This document shows, in pieces, positions 26,638-36,658 of a stretch of DNA of 37,640 nucleotides. Numbering within the stretch: the first letter of the stretch is position 1; the number at the start of each line of letters is the position of its first letter. Location of the stretch: assembly GCA_900316715.1 (NCBI GenBank), contig ONEC01000016.1, positions 1-37,640 on the forward strand, given 5' to 3'. The position numbers were made by a program, and so were the translations under genes. This DNA is from an uncultured Eubacteriales bacterium (GTDB lineage: Bacteria > Bacillota > Clostridia > Lachnospirales > Lachnospiraceae). Below the pieces are notes generated by a model that saw only the letters and a program-made list of their open reading frames with translations, was not told where the DNA came from and searched no databases.

Positions 26638-29600
26638 CTAACCTAGCTTCACTATCTGATCCAGTATGTACGGATCCTTGATTTTTTTATCTTCCGCGAA
26701 GAATATGATCTTCGACATTATCTCTGCTGTCTTCGGATCGTCATCTACGAATGGAAGGAATATACGTCCTCTGTTCTGCGAATGAACAGGCAGTACATTT
26801 ATCATAGGTCCTCCCTCCTGATGGATTACGCCGCTTCCGAGATGAATGGTATAACTTCCTCTTGTCCCCTTTATAAGTGCATGTGAATCCGTAAATATAA
26901 CGTTGTCCAGCTTGAACATCGGTACCACAAATTCTGCGATGGCACGTCTCATCTCTATTGTAGAATGTGACATCTCCGGATCAATCTGACCGGCATGAGC
27001 CACACTGACAGCAAGGTCCACATCTCTCATTACCTCTGAGAAAATGATCTCAGGAATCTCGCATATAGGCTTTCTCTTAAAGGTCTTTCTGTCATAGAAT
27101 ACAACCCACTCAAGAGTCGGCTCCTCTATATCACTTGGTGAGAACCAGTCTGCCTCAGCATAGATGGTAGCTATGATATCTTCTTTATAGTAAACCTTCT
27201 GAAGACCGTCCTCCATATCAGCTATCCATCTTCTGTTTCTGAGAACTCCCACAGTCTGCTTAGGATTGATCTGATTTCCGGCATATCTCATGCTCTGATC
27301 ACGATCCTTCTCCTCATCAGTCTTAATATACAGTTCTCTGAATATCTGCTTAAATGGCTGTACTATCTGCTTGTCATAACAGATCTTCTGGAATTCATGC
27401 CATCTTCCGGCTTTATACAGATGATATGGATGAGCTACCAGGAGCTTATCATCAGGCTTAAAGCCCTGTGCTTCAATATCTTCAGGGAAGCCAAAGAAGT
27501 CATCCTTCTTGAAAAGCAGTCTTCCTATCAGCTTACCGATTACCGGATCCTTGCTCAGATCAAGAATCTCTGATACGAAGTACTCGCTCTCACTTTCCAT
27601 GGATTCTTCCATCATGAGCTTCGTTCTTCTGTACTGCTCAGTAAAGGTCTTCTTTGCCTCGTTTATATCAACTACATATTCATCTTTTTTAATTGCTGCA
27701 GGAACAGATTTAAGCTGCTTCTCGCCCTTCTTTGCGATAAGACTTACCTTTCCTGCATCATCTGCTTCAAGCCATACAGTATATTCTCCTACCTCGTGAG
27801 GCTTGAGGAATCCCAGCAGTTCAGAGGATATCTCTCTTTCCATCTTAAGGATGAATCTTGTCTCATCATCATAGCCCTCAACCTTGGCAAGATTCTTAAC
27901 TGCCATTTCTGAAGCAGCTCTCTCACTGGCTCTTCTCTGAGCACCGAACTTTTTAGAACCCTTCAGGAATTTCTGAATAAACTGGTACTTCTTTGTCGCC
28001 TCTTCCATTTCTTTTGGAATAAGAGCATATGCCATCAGAAGATCCTTATTTCTCTTAGCTTCTATATCTGCTGCTGTCTTTACAGGATCCATTTCTCCTC
28101 TTGCAGCATCAGCGTACTTTCTGGCTCTGGTATGCTTTGCTCCGTCGGAAATGTATTTAGCTGCCTTATATATGGCATCGAATCTCTTCTTTCCCAGCTT
28201 CTCATATACTTCATTAAACCAGGTTACATCGAAGGCACCATCGTTAAGTTCTTCCGGTGTAAGCGGTGTATACTTTGCAATAATAGCTTTTCTCTTATCA
28301 TCAAAGCGGTCATTCATATGCGCCATGAAATAGTAGCATCCTGATGTAAAGCCATCCCATCCCAGATATTCTCCTATGATGGACAGCCACTCAGGGCTGT
28401 AAAGTCCTGCTTCTATAAGGCGTTCCTCTTTGATATCCGTACCTTTTACCAGTTCCTTAAGTTTCTTGGCCTGCTCTTCCGTGCTGCCTTCTTTAGGATC
28501 AGGGATGCAGACTGACAGAAGATGAGATAAACTCTCCTTCTTTGAAACCTTACTATATGAACTGTATCCATAATATGTGGATCTTTCAAGGGTATCACTT
28601 CCCAAAGCTGAAAGAATTTTAACCAGATACTCTAAACCATATATTCTGTTGATATCATGGATGTATTTTGAATACTCAGTATCTGTATCACCTCTTACAA
28701 GCTCTGTACCCATAACAAGGGCAGTTACATTTTCATAAACTTCATCAGCTAAGGCCATTGTCTTTCGCTGTTTATCAGAAAGATTCTCAAGAGAGTCTTC
28801 TTCAAGATTAATATCCAGAAGAGTCTCAACTCTGGCCTTTTCTTCTCTTATACGCCATGAAGATGTTCTCTGTCTCGTAGATACATTCATATCTATTTCA
28901 CGTACGAATTTAATTACTGAAGTAATTGCAGTCAATGTAGCAGCCATATGTCTCTCAGAGAGCAGCATCTTATACATGTAGTCCTTGCTGATAATACCTT
29001 CGCCTGCTGCCTTGATATAGTCAAGTGAGCTCGGTGGATTATAACTGTTTGTGCTTCCACCGTATATAGCTGTTTCCAGCGAACCATCTTTTAATGCCGG
29101 AAGATATATCTTATTCATAAAGATATAATTTATAGGGAAATTTCTGATATCACGCCTCATACCTCCAAGCATAAAGCCCACGGAAGGATGAATCATAACA
29201 TGCTTCAGGAACTCTTTGTCCGGATCAACTCCCCTTCTCTTCCATTCATATACAATATCCGCAGTTTTATACTTATAGTATAAATTATCCTTACAGCTCA
29301 GCAGATATAGTGCCAGTGCCGGTGAATAATACTTAAAGTCCTTTCCTATTTCTGTCTTCAGATACAGATAGGTAAAGACGCTTGACATCTGACCTATATA
29401 CCTGAATCTGTCAATTTTCTTATAATCAAGAAATACTCCAAATACCCTGTTTAACAACGGATTAAAGAAATCCCAGTAACCTCTTACACTTTCATTAAGA
29501 GAATGAAGATCAAAACAGGTTTTAATAGCCTTGATCTCGCTGAGCGAAATGTTATTCTTCTCGGCATATTCATCCCATAGCTCTGGGAACGGATAATCCT

Positions 29601-31962
29601 GATACTTTCCGTTGATATACTGTCTGGTAAGCTTATTACCCAGAAGTTCCTTCTCCGGATAGCCAGGATATTCTCTGTCCTTATTATCTTCAATAAGCTG
29701 ATTAAGTTTTTCCAGAAGGGCGATTAATCTCTTTTCCTTCAGGCTTTCCTTAACCTTAATCTTCTTTACAGCACTCTTCTGTTTATCATTCAGGATATCA
29801 CCCTTTGATAAAACCTTAACTATATCTGAATCCGGATAAAGCTCAAGGAACTTTTCAACTATAAATGTAATGTAATCCGTATCTATTTCCGGAGTATAGG
29901 ATGCATTTTCATCATAGAAAGGTTCCACATCCGCCTGTTTTTCTTCTGCTGAACCACATATCTCATTGATGAGTATCTGTTCTTTTGTAGTAGGTTTCTT
30001 TATTAACTGTATCTTCTCGATGGCTGCCGGTGCAATAACATCATCATTTTTCTTCAGCTGCATGATGATATCAAGTCCTGCTGTAACCTTCTCTTCTTTA
30101 CCATCATTAAAGATTCTTTCCAACATTTCCAGTTTTTCTTCCGGTCCTCTGGTTCCAAGAAGTGTAATTACACATGATCTGATATCTTCTCTCTTGAAGC
30201 GAAGATGATCCTCCAGAATAAGATAGCACATTTCCGGAAGCTTTCCTGCAGGAGCAGCAATCTCTCCTTCCAGATTCGATCTGTCTGTATCAAGCTCCTG
30301 CTTAAGAAGCACATATGCATTATCTCTTGTATCAGTATCTGCATCTGCTATTTCATTGGTAAGAGCCCTAAGGAGTTCCGGTGAATCCGGTTCTCTAAGG
30401 AGGATTTCAAGCGCATCTACACGGCCGCCGCTCCAATCGCTCTGCACATCTTTTATTATATCTGTAGCTTTAATGATAAGCTCTTTATCCTTCAGCGCAC
30501 TTGCACAGAAGATCATCCTTATGGCAATTCCGCCACGGGTGAGTTCCGCTTTATTCCATGGGAAAACAGAAGGTTCAAATACAAAACCCTTCTTAGGAGT
30601 AACATCATATAACTCCTTCAGCAGATTATAGTATTCACGGCATTCCTGCTCATCCTTGAAATACTCTGAATAATCTGTATATACCTTTTTTCTGAACTCT
30701 CCCTTGGTACTATAACGAGTAGTTCTTCCCGGATAAAGCGTTTCATTTATAGCGGATCCGGCCGCTCCCATAAATCTACCGAAGATAAGAGCCACCGTCT
30801 CATAATCATCCTTGAACTTCTTTACGATCTCCTTGGCATAGTCCCCCATGCTTCCTCTGTAATAGATATTCTTGAGGAAGAAACAGGCCGATTTTCTCTG
30901 ATGATCGGTTCCCTCCATACATACCTTATAAGCTCTTTCAACAGCGTTGGTCAGCTTTACTGTTCCTAAAGCCCAAAGTGCAATATATATCTTCATTGAG
31001 TCTTCAGTCTTCAGGTATTCTTCTATGACAGAATTATCCTTCAGTGCATTTACGATGAGTTCCATCTCTTTACCGGTTATCCTGTCCACATCCTTGGTAT
31101 CATAGGCACCGAGTCCTGTAAATGTCATGATTGCTCTTTTGACAGAAGAAAATCTGATAAGATTTTCATCATTTATGATACCCAGCATATATGTAAATGC
31201 TTCTGACGTACCAAAGTCAATATTCTCACATATAGCCTGACGGAGACCTTCTGAAAGCTTTGCAGCAAGAAGAGTTTTGCCAAGGATTTCATACATCTTT
31301 GTATTATGGCTCATAAGGATAGCTCTGATGTAATGAACCTCCATCTCTCCTTCGTCACCATAGAATATATTCTCTATCGCCTCTTCCGCTGCAGGGTCTC
31401 CCTCATCAAGAAGAGCCGTAAGATAATAGAGAACAACCTCTCTTCTGCGGCGATCATTCTGCAGATAGCATCCGAGTCTCTCTGATACATTCTGCATCAT
31501 AATGTCCACAACGCTGTATCTCTTACCCTGATCAAAGTTCATATAGTTTGTAAGACTTCTATAAAAACGTATTATCTCCGGAAGTCTTATATAATAATCT
31601 GAATAGTCTCCCCCATTTCTGAAGGACTGCCTGTAATAAGAATTCCAGTTGATCTGCCACTTATCTACACTATCCATACTTATATACATATATGGCAACA
31701 GAGCCTTATCTATATAATCCGGCAGGAGATTTATATTCTTCTTAAAATACTCTGATGGCTTTCCGCCGTTCGACAGATGATTTATAAGAGCTTCGCCAAA
31801 TTTATTTATTACCTGGACTTTTTCACTGTTTGTGTATTTATAGATTCCCCCATGCATAAACTCAAATACATCAGTTGAAAACCCGGCTTCCGCATCCTTA
31901 TCCTTCTTTTCAAAATAATCCTTTACTTCTGACGCTATACGTCTTATCTCTTTATCTTCCAT
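26638..31962 (-). CDS. Giant DUF5724/DUF4132-type helical-repeat protein
   Basis: 1774 residues, the longest gene here. Mostly alpha-helical with HEAT-like repeats through about residues 150-700. The C-terminal third matches the DUF4132 pattern: AYALIPKEMEEATKKYQFIQ, then SKKFGAQRRASE (about 1335-1346), followed by the terminal block WFSPSDIEEPTLEWV (about 1606) and EVMRDVDLAVSVAHAG with HSTIEMR (about 1643-1666), as in the DUF7737-like C-terminus. E. coli MolR/YehI are DUF4132 relatives; the biochemical function of the family is unknown. No signal peptide or membrane segment. GGGGAGAGAAGT precedes ATG at 31962. It follows the 144-aa gene by 16 bp, so the two form an operon. Confidence 0.8.
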   Translation of the reverse strand: MEDKEIRRIASEVKDYFEKKDKDAEAGFSTDVFEFMHGGIYKYTNSEKVQVINKFGEALINHLSNGGKPSEYFKKNINLLPDYIDKALLPYMYISMDSVDKWQINWNSYYRQSFRNGGDYSDYYIRLPEIIRFYRSLTNYMNFDQGKRYSVVDIMMQNVSERLGCYLQNDRRRREVVLYYLTALLDEGDPAAEEAIENIFYGDEGEMEVHYIRAILMSHNTKMYEILGKTLLAAKLSEGLRQAICENIDFGTSEAFTYMLGIINDENLIRFSSVKRAIMTFTGLGAYDTKDVDRITGKEMELIVNALKDNSVIEEYLKTEDSMKIYIALWALGTVKLTNAVERAYKVCMEGTDHQRKSACFFLKNIYYRGSMGDYAKEIVKKFKDDYETVALIFGRFMGAAGSAINETLYPGRTTRYSTKGEFRKKVYTDYSEYFKDEQECREYYNLLKELYDVTPKKGFVFEPSVFPWNKAELTRGGIAIRMIFCASALKDKELIIKATDIIKDVQSDWSGGRVDALEILLREPDSPELLRALTNEIADADTDTRDNAYVLLKQELDTDRSNLEGEIAAPAGKLPEMCYLILEDHLRFKREDIRSCVITLLGTRGPEEKLEMLERIFNDGKEEKVTAGLDIIMQLKKNDDVIAPAAIEKIQLIKKPTTKEQILINEICGSAEEKQADVEPFYDENASYTPEIDTDYITFIVEKFLELYPDSDIVKVLSKGDILNDKQKSAVKKIKVKESLKEKRLIALLEKLNQLIEDNKDREYPGYPEKELLGNKLTRQYINGKYQDYPFPELWDEYAEKNNISLSEIKAIKTCFDLHSLNESVRGYWDFFNPLLNRVFGVFLDYKKIDRFRYIGQMSSVFTYLYLKTEIGKDFKYYSPALALYLLSCKDNLYYKYKTADIVYEWKRRGVDPDKEFLKHVMIHPSVGFMLGGMRRDIRNFPINYIFMNKIYLPALKDGSLETAIYGGSTNSYNPPSSLDYIKAAGEGIISKDYMYKMLLSERHMAATLTAITSVIKFVREIDMNVSTRQRTSSWRIREEKARVETLLDINLEEDSLENLSDKQRKTMALADEVYENVTALVMGTELVRGDTDTEYSKYIHDINRIYGLEYLVKILSALGSDTLERSTYYGYSSYSKVSKKESLSHLLSVCIPDPKEGSTEEQAKKLKELVKGTDIKEERLIEAGLYSPEWLSIIGEYLGWDGFTSGCYYFMAHMNDRFDDKRKAIIAKYTPLTPEELNDGAFDVTWFNEVYEKLGKKRFDAIYKAAKYISDGAKHTRARKYADAARGEMDPVKTAADIEAKRNKDLLMAYALIPKEMEEATKKYQFIQKFLKGSKKFGAQRRASERAASEMAVKNLAKVEGYDDETRFILKMEREISSELLGFLKPHEVGEYTVWLEADDAGKVSLIAKKGEKQLKSVPAAIKKDEYVVDINEAKKTFTEQYRRTKLMMEESMESESEYFVSEILDLSKDPVIGKLIGRLLFKKDDFFGFPEDIEAQGFKPDDKLLVAHPYHLYKAGRWHEFQKICYDKQIVQPFKQIFRELYIKTDEEKDRDQSMRYAGNQINPKQTVGVLRNRRWIADMEDGLQKVYYKEDIIATIYAEADWFSPSDIEEPTLEWVVFYDRKTFKRKPICEIPEIIFSEVMRDVDLAVSVAHAGQIDPEMSHSTIEMRRAIAEFVVPMFKLDNVIFTDSHALIKGTRGSYTIHLGSGVIHQEGGPMINVLPVHSQNRGRIFLPFVDDDPKTAEIMSKIIFFAEDKKIKDPYILDQIVKLG

Positions 31963-31978
31963 ACTTCTCTCCCCTGTT

Positions 31979-32413
31979 CTACCACATTCTGCCGGCCAGC
32001 ATGGCCAGTCTTACAAAAGTTACTTCGTCCCCTTCACTGAGACTTATAGGCGTTCCCTCTTTTTTATATTCCACATCTTCTCCATTTATAAAGAGCCTTA
32101 CCATACCGTCTTCATATGCCAGAAGTGCTGTATCAACAGCCTTATCCTCGTTTGGTTCTTTATCATTATAAATGTAGCCAAATGCGATCTTTCCGATTTC
32201 AGCCATAGACTTCATCGTCTCATCCGACAGAGCCTCAGGAACATGTGACTCTACGGACAGCTTCTGCCTTTCAATAAAAGCCTTCACCATAATTCTTACA
32301 GTATCCTCTATCAGCTCCCCAGCTGTAGCAGGACACCTGTCATATTCAAAAGGAACAGGCTTAACCCTTCTTCCTTTCTTCCCCATCTGCTTGATGTTAA
32401 TGTTTAGCTTCAC
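31979..32413 (-). CDS. Small protein paired with the giant DUF4132-type protein, possible beta-grasp fold
   Basis: 144 residues. N-terminus MKLNINIKQMGKKGRRVKPV, a helical middle (ELIEDTVRIMVKAFIER) and a C-terminal stretch GTPISLSEGDEVTFVRLAML ending AGRMW. The ending resembles the last strands of MoaD/ubiquitin-like beta-grasp proteins (LxxGDEVxFxxxxxGG), but without a terminal GG, so conjugation is not indicated. No named family recognised. GTG at 32413 is the start, with GAGGG 7 bp upstream. It begins 17 bp after the purC terminator, so its mRNA must come from read-through or a promoter inside purC. Likely partner of the giant protein. Confidence 0.75.
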   Translation of the reverse strand: MKLNINIKQMGKKGRRVKPVPFEYDRCPATAGELIEDTVRIMVKAFIERQKLSVESHVPEALSDETMKSMAEIGKIAFGYIYNDKEPNEDKAVDTALLAYEDGMVRLFINGEDVEYKKEGTPISLSEGDEVTFVRLAMLAGRMW

Positions 32414-32429
32414 TCACTTACCCTCTTAT

Positions 32430-32471
32430 TAAACAAAATGAGCCAGCAGGCCGCACTTGACCTGCTGACTC
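32430..32471 (-). terminator. purC terminator / attenuator before the small-giant gene pair
   Basis: 11-bp stem with one G-U (32440-32450 / 32461-32471), then ATTTTGTTT on the minus strand. The next start codon lies 17 bp further on, with no room for a promoter in between. Confidence 0.82.
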
Positions 32472-32483
32472 TTAATCTCTAAT

Positions 32484-33368
32484 TTACAGCTCTTCTCCTG
32501 TCAGCATTCTGTAAGCTGAGAGATACTTATCAATTGTCTTGTCAACGATCTCCTGTGGAAGGAACCAGTCTTCCGGAGCATTCTTATTTTCATCAGATTT
32601 GAGCCAGTCACGTGCAAACTGCTTATCGAAGGAAGGCTGGCCCTTGCCCTTCTCATAACCATCTGCAGGCCAGAAACGTGATGAATCCGGTGTGAGCATC
32701 TCATCACCAAGAACTATATTTCCGTCCTCATCAAGACCAAACTCAAACTTTGTGTCTGCGATTATGATACCCTTTGTAAGAGCATAATCTGCACATTTCT
32801 TATAAAGTGCGATTGTGTAATCGCGAAGCTTCTCAGCATACTCCTTACCCTTGCCCGGGAACTCCTTCTCAAGAACTTCAATTGACTTCTCAAAAGAAAT
32901 GTTCTCATCATGATCACCGATCTCTGCCTTTGTTGAAGGTGTGTAGATTGGCTCAGGAAGCTTCTCTGACTCAACAAGTCCTTCAGGAAGCTTGATACCG
33001 CATACTGTACCATTCTCCTTGTAGCTTGCCCAGCCGCTGCCTGTTATATATCCACGAACGATGCACTCAACAGGAAGCATAGTAAGCTTCTTGCACATCA
33101 TACTGTTTCCAGTATATTCCGGCTTCTGGAAGAACTCCGGCATTTTCTTCACATCTGTTGTGATCATATGGTTTGGAAGAATATCCTCTGTCATCTCAAA
33201 CCAGAACTTAGACATCTGTGTAAGAACTGTACCCTTCTTCTCAATCTTGTTCTTAAGGATTACATCATAGCAACTGATTCTGTCTGTTGCTACCATGATA
33301 AGGCTGTCGCCATTATCATAAATCTCTCTGACTTTTCCTTCTTTAACCGGCTTTAATGTATCGCCCAT
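32484..33368 (-). CDS. purC: Phosphoribosylaminoimidazole-succinocarboxamide synthase
   Basis: 294 residues, typical for the longer SAICAR synthase form. [20 protein letters not shown] is the nucleotide-binding start, [11 protein letters not shown] the substrate block, [20 protein letters not shown] the second family signature, and [13 protein letters not shown] with [14 protein letters not shown] the metal and ATP site. It joins CAIR and aspartate with ATP hydrolysis in de novo purine synthesis. GAAGGGAGAATTATC precedes ATG at 33368. It has its own promoter and a leader of about 60 nt. Confidence 0.97.
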   Translation of the reverse strand: MGDTLKPVKEGKVREIYDNGDSLIMVATDRISCYDVILKNKIEKKGTVLTQMSKFWFEMTEDILPNHMITTDVKKMPEFFQKPEYTGNSMMCKKLTMLPVECIVRGYITGSGWASYKENGTVCGIKLPEGLVESEKLPEPIYTPSTKAEIGDHDENISFEKSIEVLEKEFPGKGKEYAEKLRDYTIALYKKCADYALTKGIIIADTKFEFGLDEDGNIVLGDEMLTPDSSRFWPADGYEKGKGQPSFDKQFARDWLKSDENKNAPEDWFLPQEIVDKTIDKYLSAYRMLTGEEL

Positions 33369-33408
33369 GATAATTCTCCCTTCATTACTGAATTGATTCT
33401 TTTTCGTA

Positions 33409-33427
33409 TTGATGGCGTATCCATCAA
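33409..33427 (-). promoter_or_regulatory. Hairpin in the purC leader
   Basis: Perfect 7-bp stem TTGATGG/CCATCAA with a 5-nt loop in the purC 5' leader, without a T-run. It may stabilise the mRNA. It does not look like a purine riboswitch. Confidence 0.35.
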
Positions 33428-33436
33428 CAGGCTTTT

Positions 33437-33465
33437 ATTATATCCTTGCAGATTTTAAAATGCAA
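33437..33465 (-). promoter_or_regulatory. purC promoter
   Basis: Minus strand TTGCAT (33460-33465), 17-bp spacer, TATAAT (33437-33442). The rest of the 33369-33647 gap is A+T-rich and shows no other clear feature. Confidence 0.75.
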
Positions 33466-33647
33466 TACATTCTAAATACATTCTAATTTATTAATACTAT
33501 TAACACTATCTTCATTTTCTTTAAGAGGATTTTAAAGAAACTCTCCAATTATTTTAAAATGCCCTTTACCCGGATATTAATAACCGTCTGATAACATTAT
33601 ACCATCCAAAACGACGCAAAATAAAATTACAGAAATTGGAGAAACTT

Positions 33648-34655
33648 ATGAAGTTATCAAAAAAGCAGCGGGGACGTCTTATCAGAAGACTTGTCTTCAC
33701 CATGATATTCACGTTCACTATGCTGAGCATATCTATTGTTGCGCTTATCAAAGCTATAGACCACGAACCAAAGGAGGATAAAAACGGAATAAAAACCGAC
33801 AAATCATCTTATCAATCTGAAAATTCAGATTCCAAAGAATATTCAAATGTTCAAAAAAACGATTCTATTGATTACCTGACCGGTGTATCAGAGGCATACA
33901 AAAACGCCGGAGACCCGTCAGACCCTGATGTTTATCCTGTAAGCAGCAAGATGGACCTTCCTGAAGACATGGACAGTTCAGAAAGAGCTTACGCTATAAT
34001 CGAAGCTTATGCAGAGGATCACGATATTAATATTGATTCATATCCTCAGGTAGTATTTGATACTTTCGGCTATGACCATAACCGCGAACTCGAGGTTTAC
34101 TGCTGTAAGTATCCTGAACTTTTGGGAACCGGAGATCCGGAACCACTATATGAATATGAAAACTGTGACGAGGTTCCTCTTCTTATTCAATGGGATCCTC
34201 GCTGGGGATACCTGAAGTACGGTGGAAATACCGTTGGCTTTGCCGGCTGTGGTCCTACCAGTCTAAGCATGATAGCTTTATATCTTACACATAATCCTGA
34301 ATATACACCTTACTATATATGCCAGTTCGCTGAAGAACAGGGATACAGAATAGACGGCCAGGGTACAAGCCCTCTTCTTATGACTGAAGGTGCCGCAAAG
34401 CTCGGAATAGATGGTCAGGAATTCATGCTGGATGAATCAGCGATTGCCCGGGAATTACAGGCCGGACATCCCTTCATCTTTTCTATGTCACCCGGAGACT
34501 TTACAGCTCACGGACATTATATAGTTGTAACCGGCTATGAAGATGGCTTTATAACAGTAAACGACCCGAACAGTCATTACCGTTCGAGTCGTAAATGGAA
34601 ATTCACTGATATTCAGGATCAGATAAGCAACCTTTGGGTATTCTATCCGAATTAA
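33648..34655 (+). CDS. C39-like cysteine peptidase, membrane-anchored
   Basis: 335 residues. A basic N-terminus (MKLSKKQRGRLIRR) and one membrane segment (about 15-37) are followed by an acidic Ser/Asn-rich linker and a Peptidase_C39_2-like domain (about 180-335): GFAGCGPTSLSMIALYL holds the catalytic Cys, TAHGHYIVVTGYEDGF the His, and ITVNDPNS the Asp. The domain should lie outside the cell and cleave peptides or cell-wall-linked bonds; the target is unknown. TTGGAG before ATG at 33648 decides the start; the frame extends to a TTG at 33636 that overlaps that ribosome site. It overlaps the convergent ATPase gene by 4 bp at the 3' end. Confidence 0.87.
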   Translation: MKLSKKQRGRLIRRLVFTMIFTFTMLSISIVALIKAIDHEPKEDKNGIKTDKSSYQSENSDSKEYSNVQKNDSIDYLTGVSEAYKNAGDPSDPDVYPVSSKMDLPEDMDSSERAYAIIEAYAEDHDINIDSYPQVVFDTFGYDHNRELEVYCCKYPELLGTGDPEPLYEYENCDEVPLLIQWDPRWGYLKYGGNTVGFAGCGPTSLSMIALYLTHNPEYTPYYICQFAEEQGYRIDGQGTSPLLMTEGAAKLGIDGQEFMLDESAIARELQAGHPFIFSMSPGDFTAHGHYIVVTGYEDGFITVNDPNSHYRSSRKWKFTDIQDQISNLWVFYPN

Positions 34656-36595
34656 CGAATTTTGAGACAGCGAGTTGCGTTTAATACCGCAATCACCATG
34701 ACACCCACATCCGCAAATATCGCAACCCACATATTTGCAAACCCTAATGCTCCAAGCACAAGACATAACACTTTTACCGTGATTGCGAATACTATATTTT
34801 GTCTGACGATCCTCAGGGTTTTTCTGGATATTTTCATAGCCAGAGAAATCTTTGCAGGATCGTCATCCATAAGTACAACATCTGCAGCCTCTATTGCTGC
34901 ATCAGATCCCATGGCACCCATGGCTATTCCTATATCGGCCCTTGCAAGTACCGGAGCGTCATTGATTCCGTCTCCGACGAAAGCAAGTCGGCCTCTTTTT
35001 TTATCTTCATCACTTCCCAGTTCACCCAGAAGAAGCTCAACCTCAGAAACCTTATCTCCCGGAAGAAGCTCTGCCTTATAGGCACTTACTCCAACCTCTT
35101 CAGATACGAGCTCTGCCGCACGTCTTGCATCTCCTGTCAGCATAACTGTTTTGATACCCTGATCTGCCAGGCTTTCCATAGCCATTCTTGAGTTAGGCTT
35201 AATCACATCAGATATTACTATGCATCCGGCATACATTCCTTCAACTGCGATATAGCATGTGGTTCCCTCATCATGGATATCACCGACTGCTATTCCTTCT
35301 CTATCCATAAGTCTCAGGTTACCTGCCAGAATCCTTACCGGAACAGCGTCTTCCATGATCGTGGCCTGGATACCATGGCCTGCTATTTCTTCTATACTTT
35401 CAATATTTCTTTCATCAGGTGCAGATGCCTTTCCGCTGCATTTTTCTTTATAAGCCTTACATATACTCAGCGCAATCGGATGACTTGACGCAGATTCAGC
35501 TGCAGCTGCATAACGGAGCAGCCTTTCTTCTGCATCCCCCTTTACGGTTTTAGCAAATACATCCGATACATATATACCGGTAACTTCGAAAACACCCTTT
35601 GTAAGAGTTCCTGTTTTATCAAACACGACGGTCTTCGTATCTGACAGAATCTCCAGATAATTTGAACCCTTAACAAGTATACCGTTCTTGGAAGCACAGC
35701 CTATTCCACCAAAGAAGCTCAGCGGAACAGATATAACTACCGCACATGGACAGCTTATTACGAGAAATGTAAGAGCCCTCATAAGCCAGCTTATCCAGCC
35801 GGCATCCTTACCGAGAACTGTCATGATCAGCGGAGGAATAACCGCCAGGGCAAGAGCACTGTAACATACAATCGGTGTATAATACTTTGCAAACTTCGAT
35901 ATAAAGTTCTCAGCTTTAGCCTTCTTGAGGCTTGAGTTTTCAACAAGATCTAAGATCTTTGATACTGTTGAATCACCAAATTCTTTTGTTGTTTTTATCT
36001 TAAGACGTCCTGAGAGGCTGATGCATCCGGAGATTATCTCCTCTCCCTCATGTACGGTACGAGGAACTGATTCACCTGTAAGTGCGCTGGTATCAAGAGA
36101 TGATGTTCCTTCAAGAACTATACCGTCAATAGGAACCTTCTCTCCCGGATTAACAACTATAACGCTTCCGATCTCTATATCATCCGGATCTTCCTCTGAA
36201 ACACTTCCATCCTCCTGCAGAAGATTTGCAGTGTCAGGTCTTATATCCATAAGATCCGCGATGTTCTTACGGCTCTTACCAACAGCTATACTCTGGAACA
36301 GTTCTCCTATCTGATAGAACAGCATAACCGCAACGCCTTCACTGAACTCTCCTGTTGCTATTGCACCGATTGTTGCTATAGCCATCAGGAACTGCTCATC
36401 AAACACCTGGCCGTTACGGATGTTCTTAGTCGCTTTCATAAGTACATCATATCCGACTATAAAATACGGCACGAGATACAGTGGAAGCTGAATCCACTTA
36501 CTGCATTCCTTAATATGAAATGTTACCATCAGCGCTGCAACAAGTACGAAAGCGATAATAACTCTTATTAATGTTTTCTTCTGTTTAGCCGTCAT
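34652..36595 (-). CDS. Heavy-metal P1B-type ATPase (Zn/Cd exporter type)
   Basis: 647 residues. No N-terminal metal domain; that function is a separate gene just upstream. About eight membrane segments. SSLDTSALTGESVPR (actuator TGES), LVISCPCAVVISVPLSFFGG (CPC ion site, of the Zn/Cd/Pb subgroup by the flanking SVPLSFFGG), VVFDKTGTLTKG (phosphorylated Asp), SSHPIALSIC (HP motif) and LAFVGDGINDAPVLARADIG. It exports divalent metal at ATP cost. Third gene of arsR-HMA-ATPase; AAAGGAG precedes ATG at 36595. A hairpin at 36611-36645 in front may lower its expression relative to the first two genes. Confidence 0.94.
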   Translation of the reverse strand: MTAKQKKTLIRVIIAFVLVAALMVTFHIKECSKWIQLPLYLVPYFIVGYDVLMKATKNIRNGQVFDEQFLMAIATIGAIATGEFSEGVAVMLFYQIGELFQSIAVGKSRKNIADLMDIRPDTANLLQEDGSVSEEDPDDIEIGSVIVVNPGEKVPIDGIVLEGTSSLDTSALTGESVPRTVHEGEEIISGCISLSGRLKIKTTKEFGDSTVSKILDLVENSSLKKAKAENFISKFAKYYTPIVCYSALALAVIPPLIMTVLGKDAGWISWLMRALTFLVISCPCAVVISVPLSFFGGIGCASKNGILVKGSNYLEILSDTKTVVFDKTGTLTKGVFEVTGIYVSDVFAKTVKGDAEERLLRYAAAAESASSHPIALSICKAYKEKCSGKASAPDERNIESIEEIAGHGIQATIMEDAVPVRILAGNLRLMDREGIAVGDIHDEGTTCYIAVEGMYAGCIVISDVIKPNSRMAMESLADQGIKTVMLTGDARRAAELVSEEVGVSAYKAELLPGDKVSEVELLLGELGSDEDKKRGRLAFVGDGINDAPVLARADIGIAMGAMGSDAAIEAADVVLMDDDPAKISLAMKISRKTLRIVRQNIVFAITVKVLCLVLGALGFANMWVAIFADVGVMVIAVLNATRCLKIR

Positions 36596-36610
36596 TACAA
36601 AAACTCCTTT

Positions 36611-36645
36611 AAAAATGTGCCACGAAGCTTACCGCCCCGTGACAC
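36611..36645 (-). terminator. Hairpin-T-run between the HMA gene and the ATPase gene (partial terminator)
   Basis: 8-bp stem with one G-U (36617-36624 / 36638-36645) followed by ATTTTT on the minus strand, 16 bp before the ATPase start. It probably tunes read-through within the operon. Confidence 0.5.
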
Positions 36646-36658
36646 ACCCCTGTATCTT

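Noticed and set aside
34652-34655. Overlap of the C39-like and ATPase stop codons as a sign of misannotation
   Set aside because: Both C-termini are family-like; a 4-bp convergent overlap is ordinary.
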